Shown one piece after another: positions 8,456 through 16,071 of a DNA stretch of 64,000 nucleotides (the first letter of the stretch is position 1; each line of letters begins with the position of its first letter). Origin of the DNA: Hyalangium versicolor (lineage in GTDB: Bacteria; Myxococcota; Myxococcia; Myxococcales; Myxococcaceae); assembly GCF_020103695.1 (NCBI RefSeq), contig NZ_JAHXBF010000004.1, forward strand, positions 512,279 to 576,278. Reading direction: 5' to 3'. The notes under the pieces were generated by a model, which searched no databases, was not told the DNA's origin, and saw only the letters and a list, made by a program, of their open reading frames with translations. The position numbers and the translations under genes are program-made.

Positions 8456-11400
8456 ATGCCGCGCATGTCCGCCGACCGCCCACCTCCTGCTCGTGAGCCC
8501 GTCGATATTGGCATCCTCACGGTGATCGCTCCGGAGTTCGACGCCGCGAAGGAGGCACTCGGGGCCTTGAAGCGGATGCCGAAGGAGCGCTTCAACGACC
8601 CCATCTACTACCGCGGCACGGTGCACTCGGAGCTGTGTGGACGCGATTACACCGTCGTGCTCGCGGCAATCGACACGGCAGGGAACTCGGATGCGGCGGC
8701 CTTCACCGCGCAGATGATCGAACGCTGCCACCCGCGCGTGGTGTTGCTCATGGGCATCGCGGCGGGGCTCCGGGGCAAGGTGCGCATCGGCGAGGTGGTC
8801 TTCTCGGAGCACAGCCAGGATGCATTCCACTACCGCCCCTCTCCCGAGCGCCTGGCGAGGCTGTTCGCGCGCATCATGGGAACCTTTCCTCCACCGCCTG
8901 AAGGTCGGGAGAAAGAGTGGAGGAGAGACGTAGCGTCCTCGATCACCTGCAAGACCCAGGTCGCCAGAGGGAACCCACTGCTGCGAGACCCGAGCAAGCT
9001 GCTGGAGATCCGCCGCGACCCTCACCGCAAGGTTGAAGTCAGAGAGATGGAGGCCGCCGGGTTCGCCACCGCTTGCAGGAATGCGGACACGCCGTGGCTG
9101 GTCATCCGGGGCATCTCGGACTTCGGAGATGAACTGAAGGACGACGCGTTCCACGAGTTCGCCTCGCGAGCCGCTGCGACAGTCATGGCGGACTTCATCG
9201 CGCACGGGCTCGACCTTGGACAAGCGGACGCTCCTGCTCCGGGCAAACCCGAGGCCCGCGGCGCCGAGGACATCATCGATCTGATTCCGCTCCCCGAAGA
9301 GACCGCTCACTTTCAGCGAAGCCGGGGCACTGGGTTCACGCTGGGGGATCTGACAGTGCCCGACACGGACGGCCTCGAGGCGATGAACAACCGCCAAGAC
9401 TGCGACGCTCTCGAAGCGCTCGAAGCCTGGGCCACCCACCCCAGAACGCCATCATTCTTCATGCTGCTGGGGGAGTATGGCATCGGCAAGACCACCACAC
9501 TGAAGCAGTTCACCCGAGACCTGCGAGCAAAACGTCAGTCCCGACCCGAGTTGCCGTTTCCCATCTACGTGGATCTCCGGGACTGCGTGGGTGCGAGCCG
9601 GGACAGCGTCCCCACCATCGAGCAACTCCTCGCCGAGGTCATCCAGCGGCGCTGGAAGCCACCGCACGGCACGCTCACTCCTCGAGACATCCTGCGCCTC
9701 GTCCAAGAAGAGGGAGCGATCATCCTCTTTGATGGCCTGGACGAGAAGACCGTCCACCTCGATCGGACTCGTGCCGTCACCTTCATCCGTACACTCTGGG
9801 ATGCGCTACCCGTGGTTCCCTGGAAGGAGAGATCCCGGCCTTCTCGGAAGCGCCAGGGCAAGGTCCTCATCTCTTGCCTCTCGTATCACTTTTGGGAAGC
9901 ATTCGACCCGAGAGCGCTGGTTGCTCATGAGCGCCGATCCAGCCGGCCTGGCCATGGGTTTTCCGCCCTCTGCCTCCATCCGTTCACCCAAGAGCAGATC
10001 CAAGGTTATCTGGCTTCATTCCTGGGGGATTCGAAGAGAGGGATTGAGGCATTCGACGTCATGAGCTCCATCCCTGAGCTTCAGGACCTAGCGCAGCGTC
10101 CTTACCTGCTCTTCCTCATCAGCAGTCAGCTCGGACAGTGGGAGGCGCTCCAGGCTCGAGGCGAAAAGGTGAACGCCGCGCGGCTGTATGAGCTCTTCAT
10201 CCAATCCTGGCTCCGTCAGGAGACCACGCGACACCTGCTTGACCCTGTCCACAAACGCCGCCTCATGGAAGACCTTGCCGCCGCGCTCTGGAAGGAGGGC
10301 AGCAAACAGTGGGAGCCAGAGCGGCTCGAAGTCTGGCTCGATGACTACATCGCCGCGAACCCGGCCCTCGTGTCGGCATACGCGAACATGGATCGCGCTG
10401 TGCTCGAAGAGGCTCTCCACACCGCCAGGTCCTTGCGCTTCACCCATACTCCTCTGCAGGAGTACTTCCTCGCCGCCTATCTGGAGCGCGCGCTCCGTGA
10501 GGGCAGGCTGGATCGATGGGACCTGCCGAGGGTCTCCCAGGAGACGCTGGACTTCCTCGGCCAGCTCCTGGCCCTTCAGGCGCCATCCACGGTGGCCCTG
10601 CGCTCCATGGAGACCCTTCTCGGCGGCGAGAACCTCCAGGCCACACTGCTCGCGTTCGAATACTGGCTGCTCGCGCTTGAACGGGAGTACCCGGTGCCGA
10701 CGCCCGCTCGGGCGAAGCTCGCCGGAGCCAACCTGGAGGAACGGACCCTCCGAGGCCAGAGCCCCACCCAACCGCTGGACCTGCGCGGGGCTGATCTCTC
10801 CCACGTGCGGCTCAACCGTGCGCGGCTCGAGCACGTGGAGCTCGCGGACGCGGACCTCACGGCCATGCAGGCGCGGCAGGCGCTGTTCTTGAACGTAAGC
10901 GCTCCCCGTGCGCGTGCTCCGGGGGTTGATTTCCGTGGACTCCGGTGGCGGAGAGGCTCGCTGGAAGGCACTCAGCTCCAGGGAGCGCAGCTCGACGACT
11001 GCCAGTGGATCCAGGTGGGGCTGACGGCAACCTCCCTGCCAGAAGACTGGGAGCGCCACGCCAGCACCGTCAATAACCGGCAGAGCCGTCCCCTTCTCGA
11101 AACAGCCACTGCAGTCCTGACGACCCTCTCAGGACATTCCTCCGGCGTGACCGCGTGCGCGTGGAGTCCCGACGGACGGCGCCTGCTTTCGGCCTCTGAT
11201 GACCAGTCGCTCAAGGCCTGGGACGCAGACAGCGGGCAGTGCCTCCTCACCCTCTCAGGACATTCCTCCGAAGTGACCGCGTGCGCATGGAGTCCCCACG
11301 GACGGCGCCTGCTGTCGGCCTCCGTGGACGCTTCGCTCAAGGTGTGGGACGCAGCCAACGGGGAGTGCCTGCTCACCCTCTCGGGACATTGCTCCGTCGT

Positions 11401-13057
11401 GTACGCGTGCGCGTGGAGTCCGGACGGACAACGCCTGCTGTCGGCCTCCCATGACGAGTCGCTCAAGGTCTGGGACGCAGGCAGCGGGAAGTGCCTCCTC
11501 ACCCTCTCGGGACATTCCTCCTGGACGAGCGCGTGCGCGTGGAGTCCGGACGGACGGCGCCTGCTTTCGGCCTCCCATGACAAGTCGCTCAAGGTCTGGG
11601 ACGCAGACAGCGGGCAGTGCCTCCTCACCCTCTCGGGACATCTCTCGATGGTGAGCGCGTGCGCGTGGAGTCCGGACGGACAACGGTTGCTGTCGGCCTC
11701 TCACGATACTTCGCTCAAGGTCTGGGACGCAGACAGCGGGCAGTGCCTCCTCACCCTCTCGGGACACTCCTCCGTCGTGTACGGGTGCGCGTGGAGCCCG
11801 GACGGACGGCGCCTGCTTTCGGCCTCCAGGGACTCTTCTCTCAAGGTCTGGGACGCGGACAGCGGGCAGTGCCTGCTCACCCTCTCGGGACGTTCCTCCT
11901 GGATGAGCGCGTGCGCGTGGAGCCCAGACGGACGGCGCCTGCTTTCGGCCTCCGTGGACTCTTCGCTCAAGGTCTGGGACGCAGACAGCGGGCAGTGCCT
12001 GCTCACCCTCGCAGGACTTTCCCGCTCGGTGAGCGCGTGCGCGTGGAGTCCGGACGGGCGGCGCCTGCTTTCGGCCTCCCATGACGCTTCGCTCAAGGTC
12101 TGGGACGCAGCCAACGGTGAGTGCCTACTCACCTTCTCTGGACATTCCCGCTCGGTGAGCGCGTGCGCGTGGAGTCCGGACGGACGGCGCCTGCTTTCGG
12201 CCTCCGTGGACTCTTCGCTCAAGGTCTGGGACGCAGACAGCGGGCAGTGCCTGCTCACCCTCTCTGGACATTCCTTCGGAGTGACCGCGTGCGCCTGGAG
12301 TCCGGACGGACGGCGCCTGCTTTCGGCCTCCGATGACAAGTCGCTCAAGCTCTGGAACGCAGACAGCGGCGAATGCCTGCTCACCCTCTCGGGACATTCC
12401 CGCTTGATGAGCGCGTGCGCGTGGAGTCCAGACGGACGGCGCCTGCTTTCGGCCTCCGGTGACAAGTCGCTCAAGCTCTGGGACGCAGACAGCGGGCAGT
12501 GCCTGCTCACCCTCTCGGGACACCATGGCCCTGTGGCCGCATGCGCGTGGAGTCCAGACGGACAGCGCCTGCTGTCGGCCTCCTATGACCAGTCGCTCAA
12601 GCTCTGGGACGCTGGCAGCGGGCAGTGCCTGCTCACCCTCTCGGGACACTCCTCCGTCGTGTACGGGTGCGCGTGGAGCCCGGACGGACGGCGCCTGCTT
12701 TCGGCCTCCAGGGACTCTTCTCTCAAGGTCTGGGACGCAGACAGCGGTCAGTGCCTGCTCACTCTCTCTGGACACTCCTCTGAAGTGAAAGCGTGCGCCT
12801 GGAGTCCGGACGGACGGCGCCTGCTGTCGGGCTCCAATGACAAGTCGCTCAAGGTGTGGGATGCCACCTCGGGCCAATGCCTCTGGTCTGGTCATCTCCT
12901 CCCGGAGGGGCAGATCGCATCATTGGACGAAGTCCATGGACGCATCCTCCACGCATCCTCCGAGGCCTGGCGCTGGGTGGGCTGGCGCTGGACCGATCCA
13001 GTCACAGGTCAGCTCCGCATCCTCCCCGCCGAAGCCTTCGGTCCCCTTGCTGACTGA
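8456..13057 (+). CDS. NLR-like STAND protein: PNP domain, NACHT, pentapeptide-like repeats, WD40
   Basis: Four modules are visible in 1533 residues. (1) About 15-250: a phosphorylase/nucleosidase (PNP/MTAN) domain with GIAAGL near 100, Glu199 in REMEAAG and Asp222 in GISDFGDE, matching nucleosidase catalytic positions. (2) About 325-700: a NACHT ATPase with Walker A GEYGIGKTT (Lys345) and Walker B ILFDGLDE (Asp426, Asp429, Glu430). (3) About 755-850: pentapeptide-like repeats such as LDLRGADLSHVRL. (4) 890-1477: fourteen 42-residue WD40 repeats, enough for two seven-bladed propellers. In the family, WD40 repeats sense a trigger, NACHT oligomerises and the N-terminal enzyme acts as effector; PNP effectors of some anti-phage systems hydrolyse ATP. 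A role in defence or cell death is inferred. ATG 8465 is an alternative start. Confidence 0.95.
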   Translation: MPRMSADRPPPAREPVDIGILTVIAPEFDAAKEALGALKRMPKERFNDPIYYRGTVHSELCGRDYTVVLAAIDTAGNSDAAAFTAQMIERCHPRVVLLMGIAAGLRGKVRIGEVVFSEHSQDAFHYRPSPERLARLFARIMGTFPPPPEGREKEWRRDVASSITCKTQVARGNPLLRDPSKLLEIRRDPHRKVEVREMEAAGFATACRNADTPWLVIRGISDFGDELKDDAFHEFASRAAATVMADFIAHGLDLGQADAPAPGKPEARGAEDIIDLIPLPEETAHFQRSRGTGFTLGDLTVPDTDGLEAMNNRQDCDALEALEAWATHPRTPSFFMLLGEYGIGKTTTLKQFTRDLRAKRQSRPELPFPIYVDLRDCVGASRDSVPTIEQLLAEVIQRRWKPPHGTLTPRDILRLVQEEGAIILFDGLDEKTVHLDRTRAVTFIRTLWDALPVVPWKERSRPSRKRQGKVLISCLSYHFWEAFDPRALVAHERRSSRPGHGFSALCLHPFTQEQIQGYLASFLGDSKRGIEAFDVMSSIPELQDLAQRPYLLFLISSQLGQWEALQARGEKVNAARLYELFIQSWLRQETTRHLLDPVHKRRLMEDLAAALWKEGSKQWEPERLEVWLDDYIAANPALVSAYANMDRAVLEEALHTARSLRFTHTPLQEYFLAAYLERALREGRLDRWDLPRVSQETLDFLGQLLALQAPSTVALRSMETLLGGENLQATLLAFEYWLLALEREYPVPTPARAKLAGANLEERTLRGQSPTQPLDLRGADLSHVRLNRARLEHVELADADLTAMQARQALFLNVSAPRARAPGVDFRGLRWRRGSLEGTQLQGAQLDDCQWIQVGLTATSLPEDWERHASTVNNRQSRPLLETATAVLTTLSGHSSGVTACAWSPDGRRLLSASDDQSLKAWDADSGQCLLTLSGHSSEVTACAWSPHGRRLLSASVDASLKVWDAANGECLLTLSGHCSVVYACAWSPDGQRLLSASHDESLKVWDAGSGKCLLTLSGHSSWTSACAWSPDGRRLLSASHDKSLKVWDADSGQCLLTLSGHLSMVSACAWSPDGQRLLSASHDTSLKVWDADSGQCLLTLSGHSSVVYGCAWSPDGRRLLSASRDSSLKVWDADSGQCLLTLSGRSSWMSACAWSPDGRRLLSASVDSSLKVWDADSGQCLLTLAGLSRSVSACAWSPDGRRLLSASHDASLKVWDAANGECLLTFSGHSRSVSACAWSPDGRRLLSASVDSSLKVWDADSGQCLLTLSGHSFGVTACAWSPDGRRLLSASDDKSLKLWNADSGECLLTLSGHSRLMSACAWSPDGRRLLSASGDKSLKLWDADSGQCLLTLSGHHGPVAACAWSPDGQRLLSASYDQSLKLWDAGSGQCLLTLSGHSSVVYGCAWSPDGRRLLSASRDSSLKVWDADSGQCLLTLSGHSSEVKACAWSPDGRRLLSGSNDKSLKVWDATSGQCLWSGHLLPEGQIASLDEVHGRILHASSEAWRWVGWRWTDPVTGQLRILPAEAFGPLAD
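11123..12886 (+). repeat. fourteen 126-bp tandem repeats encoding WD40 blades
   Basis: Fourteen consecutive 126-bp units with no length variation encode the WD40 blades of the NLR-like protein. Framework residues (SGH, ACAWSPDGRRLLSAS, SLKVWDA, SGQCLL) are almost invariant, and differences cluster at unit positions 6-11, 26 and 28. Units 6 (11753-11878) and 13 (12635-12760) encode identical peptides and differ by only two silent bases, although they lie seven units apart. Such identity at DNA level indicates recent duplication or gene conversion. Confidence 0.97.
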
Positions 13058-13154
13058 CGCCTGGTACCTCCATCGCCAACGCGGGGTTCACGAGCCGCCC
13101 TCACCCGCCGCTCCCCATCTCAGCGCCTCGCGAGCTGCAACCAGGGATGTGCGA

Positions 13155-13244
13155 AGAGAGGGTGTCTCGTTTCTCGGACGAGGCGGTTCATTCCGCAGAC
13201 GGAGTCTTATCTTGAGGAGTTACGGATATCCGTAAGTGACCCGG
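13155..13244. repeat. repeat family B, right block
   Basis: Counterpart of the block at 8232-8323: GAAGAGAG, a diverged TCATTCCGCAGACGG segment, TTGAGGAG, the exact palindrome TTACGGATATCCGTAA (13220-13235) and GTGACCCGG. It lies about 100 bp after the NLR-like gene and supplies the last codons (VTYGYP) and stop of the convergent Imm26-like gene, so it has replaced that gene's true 3' end. Confidence 0.8.
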
Positions 13245-13531
13245 TGACGGATTGAAATGGACTCCGTTTTCGGACGCCCCCTTCTGGCGTTGGGCCGTCC
13301 CATGAAGGTATCGAGCAGGCGCTCCTCGACGTTCTCCTCCTCCCAAACGGCCAAGCGCTCCAGCCCGACACACTCTTGCGGCTCCGCGCTTCTCTCATTG
13401 CCGGCGGTGTCGAAGCTCGGGCAGTAATCGTAATAGGCATCATGCGGCGGCTTCAGCACTCGGCCATAGCCAAAGGAGCCGTCGACGAGGGGGACTCTCA
13501 AGAACGAGCCTGGCCTGTAGAGTCGTGGCAT
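13220..13531 (-). pseudogene. Imm26-like immunity protein, 3' end truncated by repeat B
   Basis: The N-terminus reads YRPGSFLRVPLVDGSFGYGRVL, split here as YRPGSFLRVPLVDG and SFGYGRVL. This resembles the opening of immunity protein 26 family members (contact-dependent toxin immunity), followed by PHDAYYDYCPSFDT. The ATG at 13531 has GGGGGA 7 bases upstream. After about 97 residues the frame enters repeat B and ends in VTYGYP, so the C-terminal part of the usual domain is missing. The gene lies 71 bp downstream of the thioesterase gene on the same strand and could be cotranscribed. The family call is from memory and moderate; the truncation at the repeat is seen directly. Confidence 0.6.
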
Positions 13532-13602
13532 TCGAGTATCCCCCGTGGCAGCAGTCCCTTCAACACTGCCCCTCTCCGGCGGCAACCTACGGCCTTGCCT
13601 AT

Positions 13603-14079
13603 TCAGCCCTGGGGCTTCGTGCCGCTCCGAAGCGAGCTGAGAAGCTCTTCTGGAGGCGCGTAGGAGGTGATCAGCGTGCGGACTCGCGTCGCCAGCTCCT
13701 CGGGGAGCGGGCAGCCTTTGCGAGCATCCGTGTCCATGTGGATGCCCGTCACCACGGTGATGGCGGACACCTCGTCGGTCACCGCGTTGCGCATCTCATG
13801 GCAGAAACGGATGAGCTTCTCCCGAACCTCCAGCACTCCCGAGCGGATGACCAGCACGTCCCCCGCCTTGAGCTCCCGCTTGTAGGCGATGTTCTGCTGC
13901 ACGGCAGCCATGCCGCGATGCTGCTCGCGCAGATACGCCGGAGTGATTCCTCCCATCGCGAAGAGATTCCACGTGGCCTCATCGAACTTGCCCACGTACC
14001 ACATGACGTTCATGTGCCCGACGTGGTCGCAGTGCCAGGGGTAGACCGCCCCTCGGTACGTGAGCAGCAGCTCGGACAT
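13603..14079 (-). CDS. acyl-CoA thioesterase (hot-dog fold, 4HBT type)
   Basis: A 158-residue cytoplasmic thioesterase of the 4-hydroxybenzoyl-CoA thioesterase family. Near the N-terminus is YPWHCDHVGHMNVMWYVGKF, with the family Asp-x-x-Gly-His-Met-Asn motif; the Asp is the expected catalytic residue. The rest follows hot-dog strands (AYKRELKAGDVLVIRSGV, KLIRFCHEM, ITVVTGIHMD). The ATG at 14079 has GAGGAAGG 5 bases upstream. The acyl-CoA substrate is not known. Confidence 0.9.
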   Translation of the reverse strand: MSELLLTYRGAVYPWHCDHVGHMNVMWYVGKFDEATWNLFAMGGITPAYLREQHRGMAAVQQNIAYKRELKAGDVLVIRSGVLEVREKLIRFCHEMRNAVTDEVSAITVVTGIHMDTDARKGCPLPEELATRVRTLITSYAPPEELLSSLRSGTKPQG

Positions 14080-14254
14080 GGTGGCCTTCCTCGGAGAGAG
14101 TCCCAGAGAGGACGTGCGCTCGCAGCCCGTCCCACAGTTCCCTCACTGTACGCCGAGCCGCAAGAGGAGCCCACCGCCCCCGTGGGTGGGGCTTCGCATC
14201 AGAGAGCGCGTTCAGCACCACATTCAAACGCGTGGTGGGTGAGGCGCCGAGTCA

Positions 14255-15229
14255 CTACAGCGCCCGTCTGTTTCCGGCGGCCTTGCGCCCCCGGCCACCG
14301 GCGGCGCGGGTTGCGTCGAACATGCCGGCCAGGTCCTGGCGCTTGAACTCGCGCACGACGTAATCCACGAACACACGCGTTTTCGCGGGGAGCTGCCGGT
14401 GCCCCGGGTAGTAGAGCGAGATCGGGCCGACATCGGCGTACCAATCCGGAAGGAGCCGCACCAACGTTCCCTCGCGCAGGTGGGGCAGCGCACTGAGCGT
14501 CGAGACAAGGGTGATGCCCAGGCCCATCAGGGCGCAGTGACAGAGGGAGCCGGGGTCATTGAGGATCATGCGTGGGCGCATCTCGACGGCGACCTGCTCT
14601 CCCTCGCGGTTGCGCAGCGTCCTGGAATGGAGGCGTCCCGTCAGCGGAGAGCGCAGCAGGATGCCCTCGAGGCGCTGGAGGTCAGCGGGCTCCTGAGGTG
14701 GAGTGATTCGCGCCAGATAGGAAGGCGAGGCCACGGCAATGATGTGCACCCGCGCGAGCTCGCGCGCTGCGACTCCCGAGGCAAGGTCGAAGCCACCGCC
14801 AATCGCCGCATCGAAGCCTCCCTTGATGAGATCCACCGGCTGGTTGGTGAAGTCCCAGTCTGGGACGATGCCGGGATAGCGGGCGAGGAAGTCGTGGAGC
14901 AGAGGCAGGAGGTAGCCGCTCCCGAGGGCGGGGGCCATGCTGACCTTCAGCACTCCAGCCGGTTGCTCGGCAGCCTGTGAGACGTTGGCAATGGCGGCTT
15001 GGAGGGTGTCGAGACTGCCGCTGACCTCACGCAGGAAGCGCTCGCCGGGCTCGGTGAGGGTGAGGGCGCGGGTGCTGCGCTGGAACAGACGCACGCCCAG
15101 CCGGGCCTCGAGCCGCGCGACGTTCTGGCTCACGGCGGCGGGCGTCAGACCGAGCTTGCGAGCGGCAGCGGAGAAGCTCGAGGACTGAGCGCTGCGGACA
15201 AAGGACTCCAGGGTGACGAGGGTCTCCAT
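14255..15229 (-). CDS. LysR-family transcriptional regulator
   Basis: A 324-residue regulator with an N-terminal winged helix-turn-helix (about residues 5-60: LESFVRSAQSSSFSAAARKL, then LTPAAVSQNVARLE) and a C-terminal periplasmic-binding-protein-like effector domain (about 90-300). It belongs to the AaeR/DsdC-like group common in proteobacteria. It is divergent from the isochorismatase-like hydrolase gene at 15369, with 139 bp between them. In this family that layout usually means the regulator controls the neighbour. A basic tail (RGRKAAGNRRAL) follows the effector domain. Confidence 0.93.
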   Translation of the reverse strand: METLVTLESFVRSAQSSSFSAAARKLGLTPAAVSQNVARLEARLGVRLFQRSTRALTLTEPGERFLREVSGSLDTLQAAIANVSQAAEQPAGVLKVSMAPALGSGYLLPLLHDFLARYPGIVPDWDFTNQPVDLIKGGFDAAIGGGFDLASGVAARELARVHIIAVASPSYLARITPPQEPADLQRLEGILLRSPLTGRLHSRTLRNREGEQVAVEMRPRMILNDPGSLCHCALMGLGITLVSTLSALPHLREGTLVRLLPDWYADVGPISLYYPGHRQLPAKTRVFVDYVVREFKRQDLAGMFDATRAAGGRGRKAAGNRRAL

Positions 15230-15368
15230 GCTTTAAACGTCCTGTTGAAAGTGATGCTGGAGACGGCCCTCTACTGCGAGAAGCACCGGCCATCCATCAT
15301 CGTCTCCAACAGCCCACCGGCGCGGACCGCGGCGTCCGTGCCTTTTCCTGCTGCCCCTGGAGAACACC

Positions 15369-16025
15369 TTGAACCCTCCCCGTAACCCGAAGACCGGCCT
15401 GGATGCGCTGCTGACGCCGGACAACTGCGTGTTGATCCTGATCGACCATCAGCCGTTTCAGTTTGCCGGTCTGCGCAGCCACGACACACAGACCATCGTC
15501 AACAACGTGGTGGCGCTGGCCCGTGCCGCGAAGCTGTTCAAGGTGCCGACGTTGCTGACCACGGTGTTGGAGGAGCGCGGCGGTTACATCATCAAGCAGT
15601 TGCAGGACGTGTTTCCTGAGCAGAAGCCCCTCAACCGCACGTTCATCAACACGTGGGAAGACGCGCGGGCGGTGGAGTGGGTGAAGAAGACGGGGAAGAA
15701 GAAGATCGTGATGGCGGCGCTGTGGACGGAGATCTGCCTGGCGTTCCCGACGATTCACGCGCTGGGCGACGGCTACGAGGTCTACATCGTCACCGACTCC
15801 TCGGGAGGAGTGTCGGTGGAAGCGCACGAGGTGGCGATTCAGCGGATGGTGCAGGCGGGGGCGGTGCCGCTCACGACGGGGGTTTTCGCCTCGGAGCTGC
15901 AGCGCGACTGGGCTCGGACGGCGACGGTGGAGGGCCTGGCCGAACTGATCATCGACCACATGGGCTCGGTGGGCACCAGCTACGTGTGGGAGCAGCAGCT
16001 CCTCAACACGCCCCCGCCGAAGTGA
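15369..16025 (+). CDS. isochorismatase-family cysteine hydrolase (YcaC-like)
   Basis: A 218-residue cysteine hydrolase. The family triad positions are visible: Asp26 in ILIDHQ, and Cys123 in ALWTEICLAF. The Cys region, with INTWEDARAVEWV before it and GYEVYIVTDSSGG after it, matches the YcaC subgroup closely. The likely start is TTG at 15369, with GGAG 6 bases upstream. Family members hydrolyse amides or nitriles; the substrate here is unknown. The divergent LysR gene is the probable regulator. A strong hairpin follows the stop codon. Confidence 0.88.
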   Translation: MNPPRNPKTGLDALLTPDNCVLILIDHQPFQFAGLRSHDTQTIVNNVVALARAAKLFKVPTLLTTVLEERGGYIIKQLQDVFPEQKPLNRTFINTWEDARAVEWVKKTGKKKIVMAALWTEICLAFPTIHALGDGYEVYIVTDSSGGVSVEAHEVAIQRMVQAGAVPLTTGVFASELQRDWARTATVEGLAELIIDHMGSVGTSYVWEQQLLNTPPPK

Positions 16026-16032
16026 GACCACC

Positions 16033-16055
16033 GCGGCGGGAATCGAACCCGCCGC
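16033..16055. terminator. GC-rich hairpin between convergent genes
   Basis: An 8-bp perfect stem (GCGGCGGG with CCCGCCGC) and a 7-base loop lie 8 bases after the hydrolase stop and 17 bases before the convergent lipoprotein gene's end, consistent with a bidirectional transcription stop. There is no clear T-tract. On the minus strand the same bases read as a perfect tRNA T-arm (GCGGG, TTCGATT, CCCGC), but no matching acceptor, anticodon or D arm is present, so a tRNA gene is excluded. Confidence 0.5.
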
Positions 16056-16071
16056 AGGAACTTCGGTCTTC

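Noticed and set aside
11123..12886. Regular repeats that could suggest a CRISPR array, plus antisense frames through them
   Set aside because: The 126-bp units are contiguous without unique spacers and encode WD40 blades in one frame; the antisense frames are mirror images of the same repeat.
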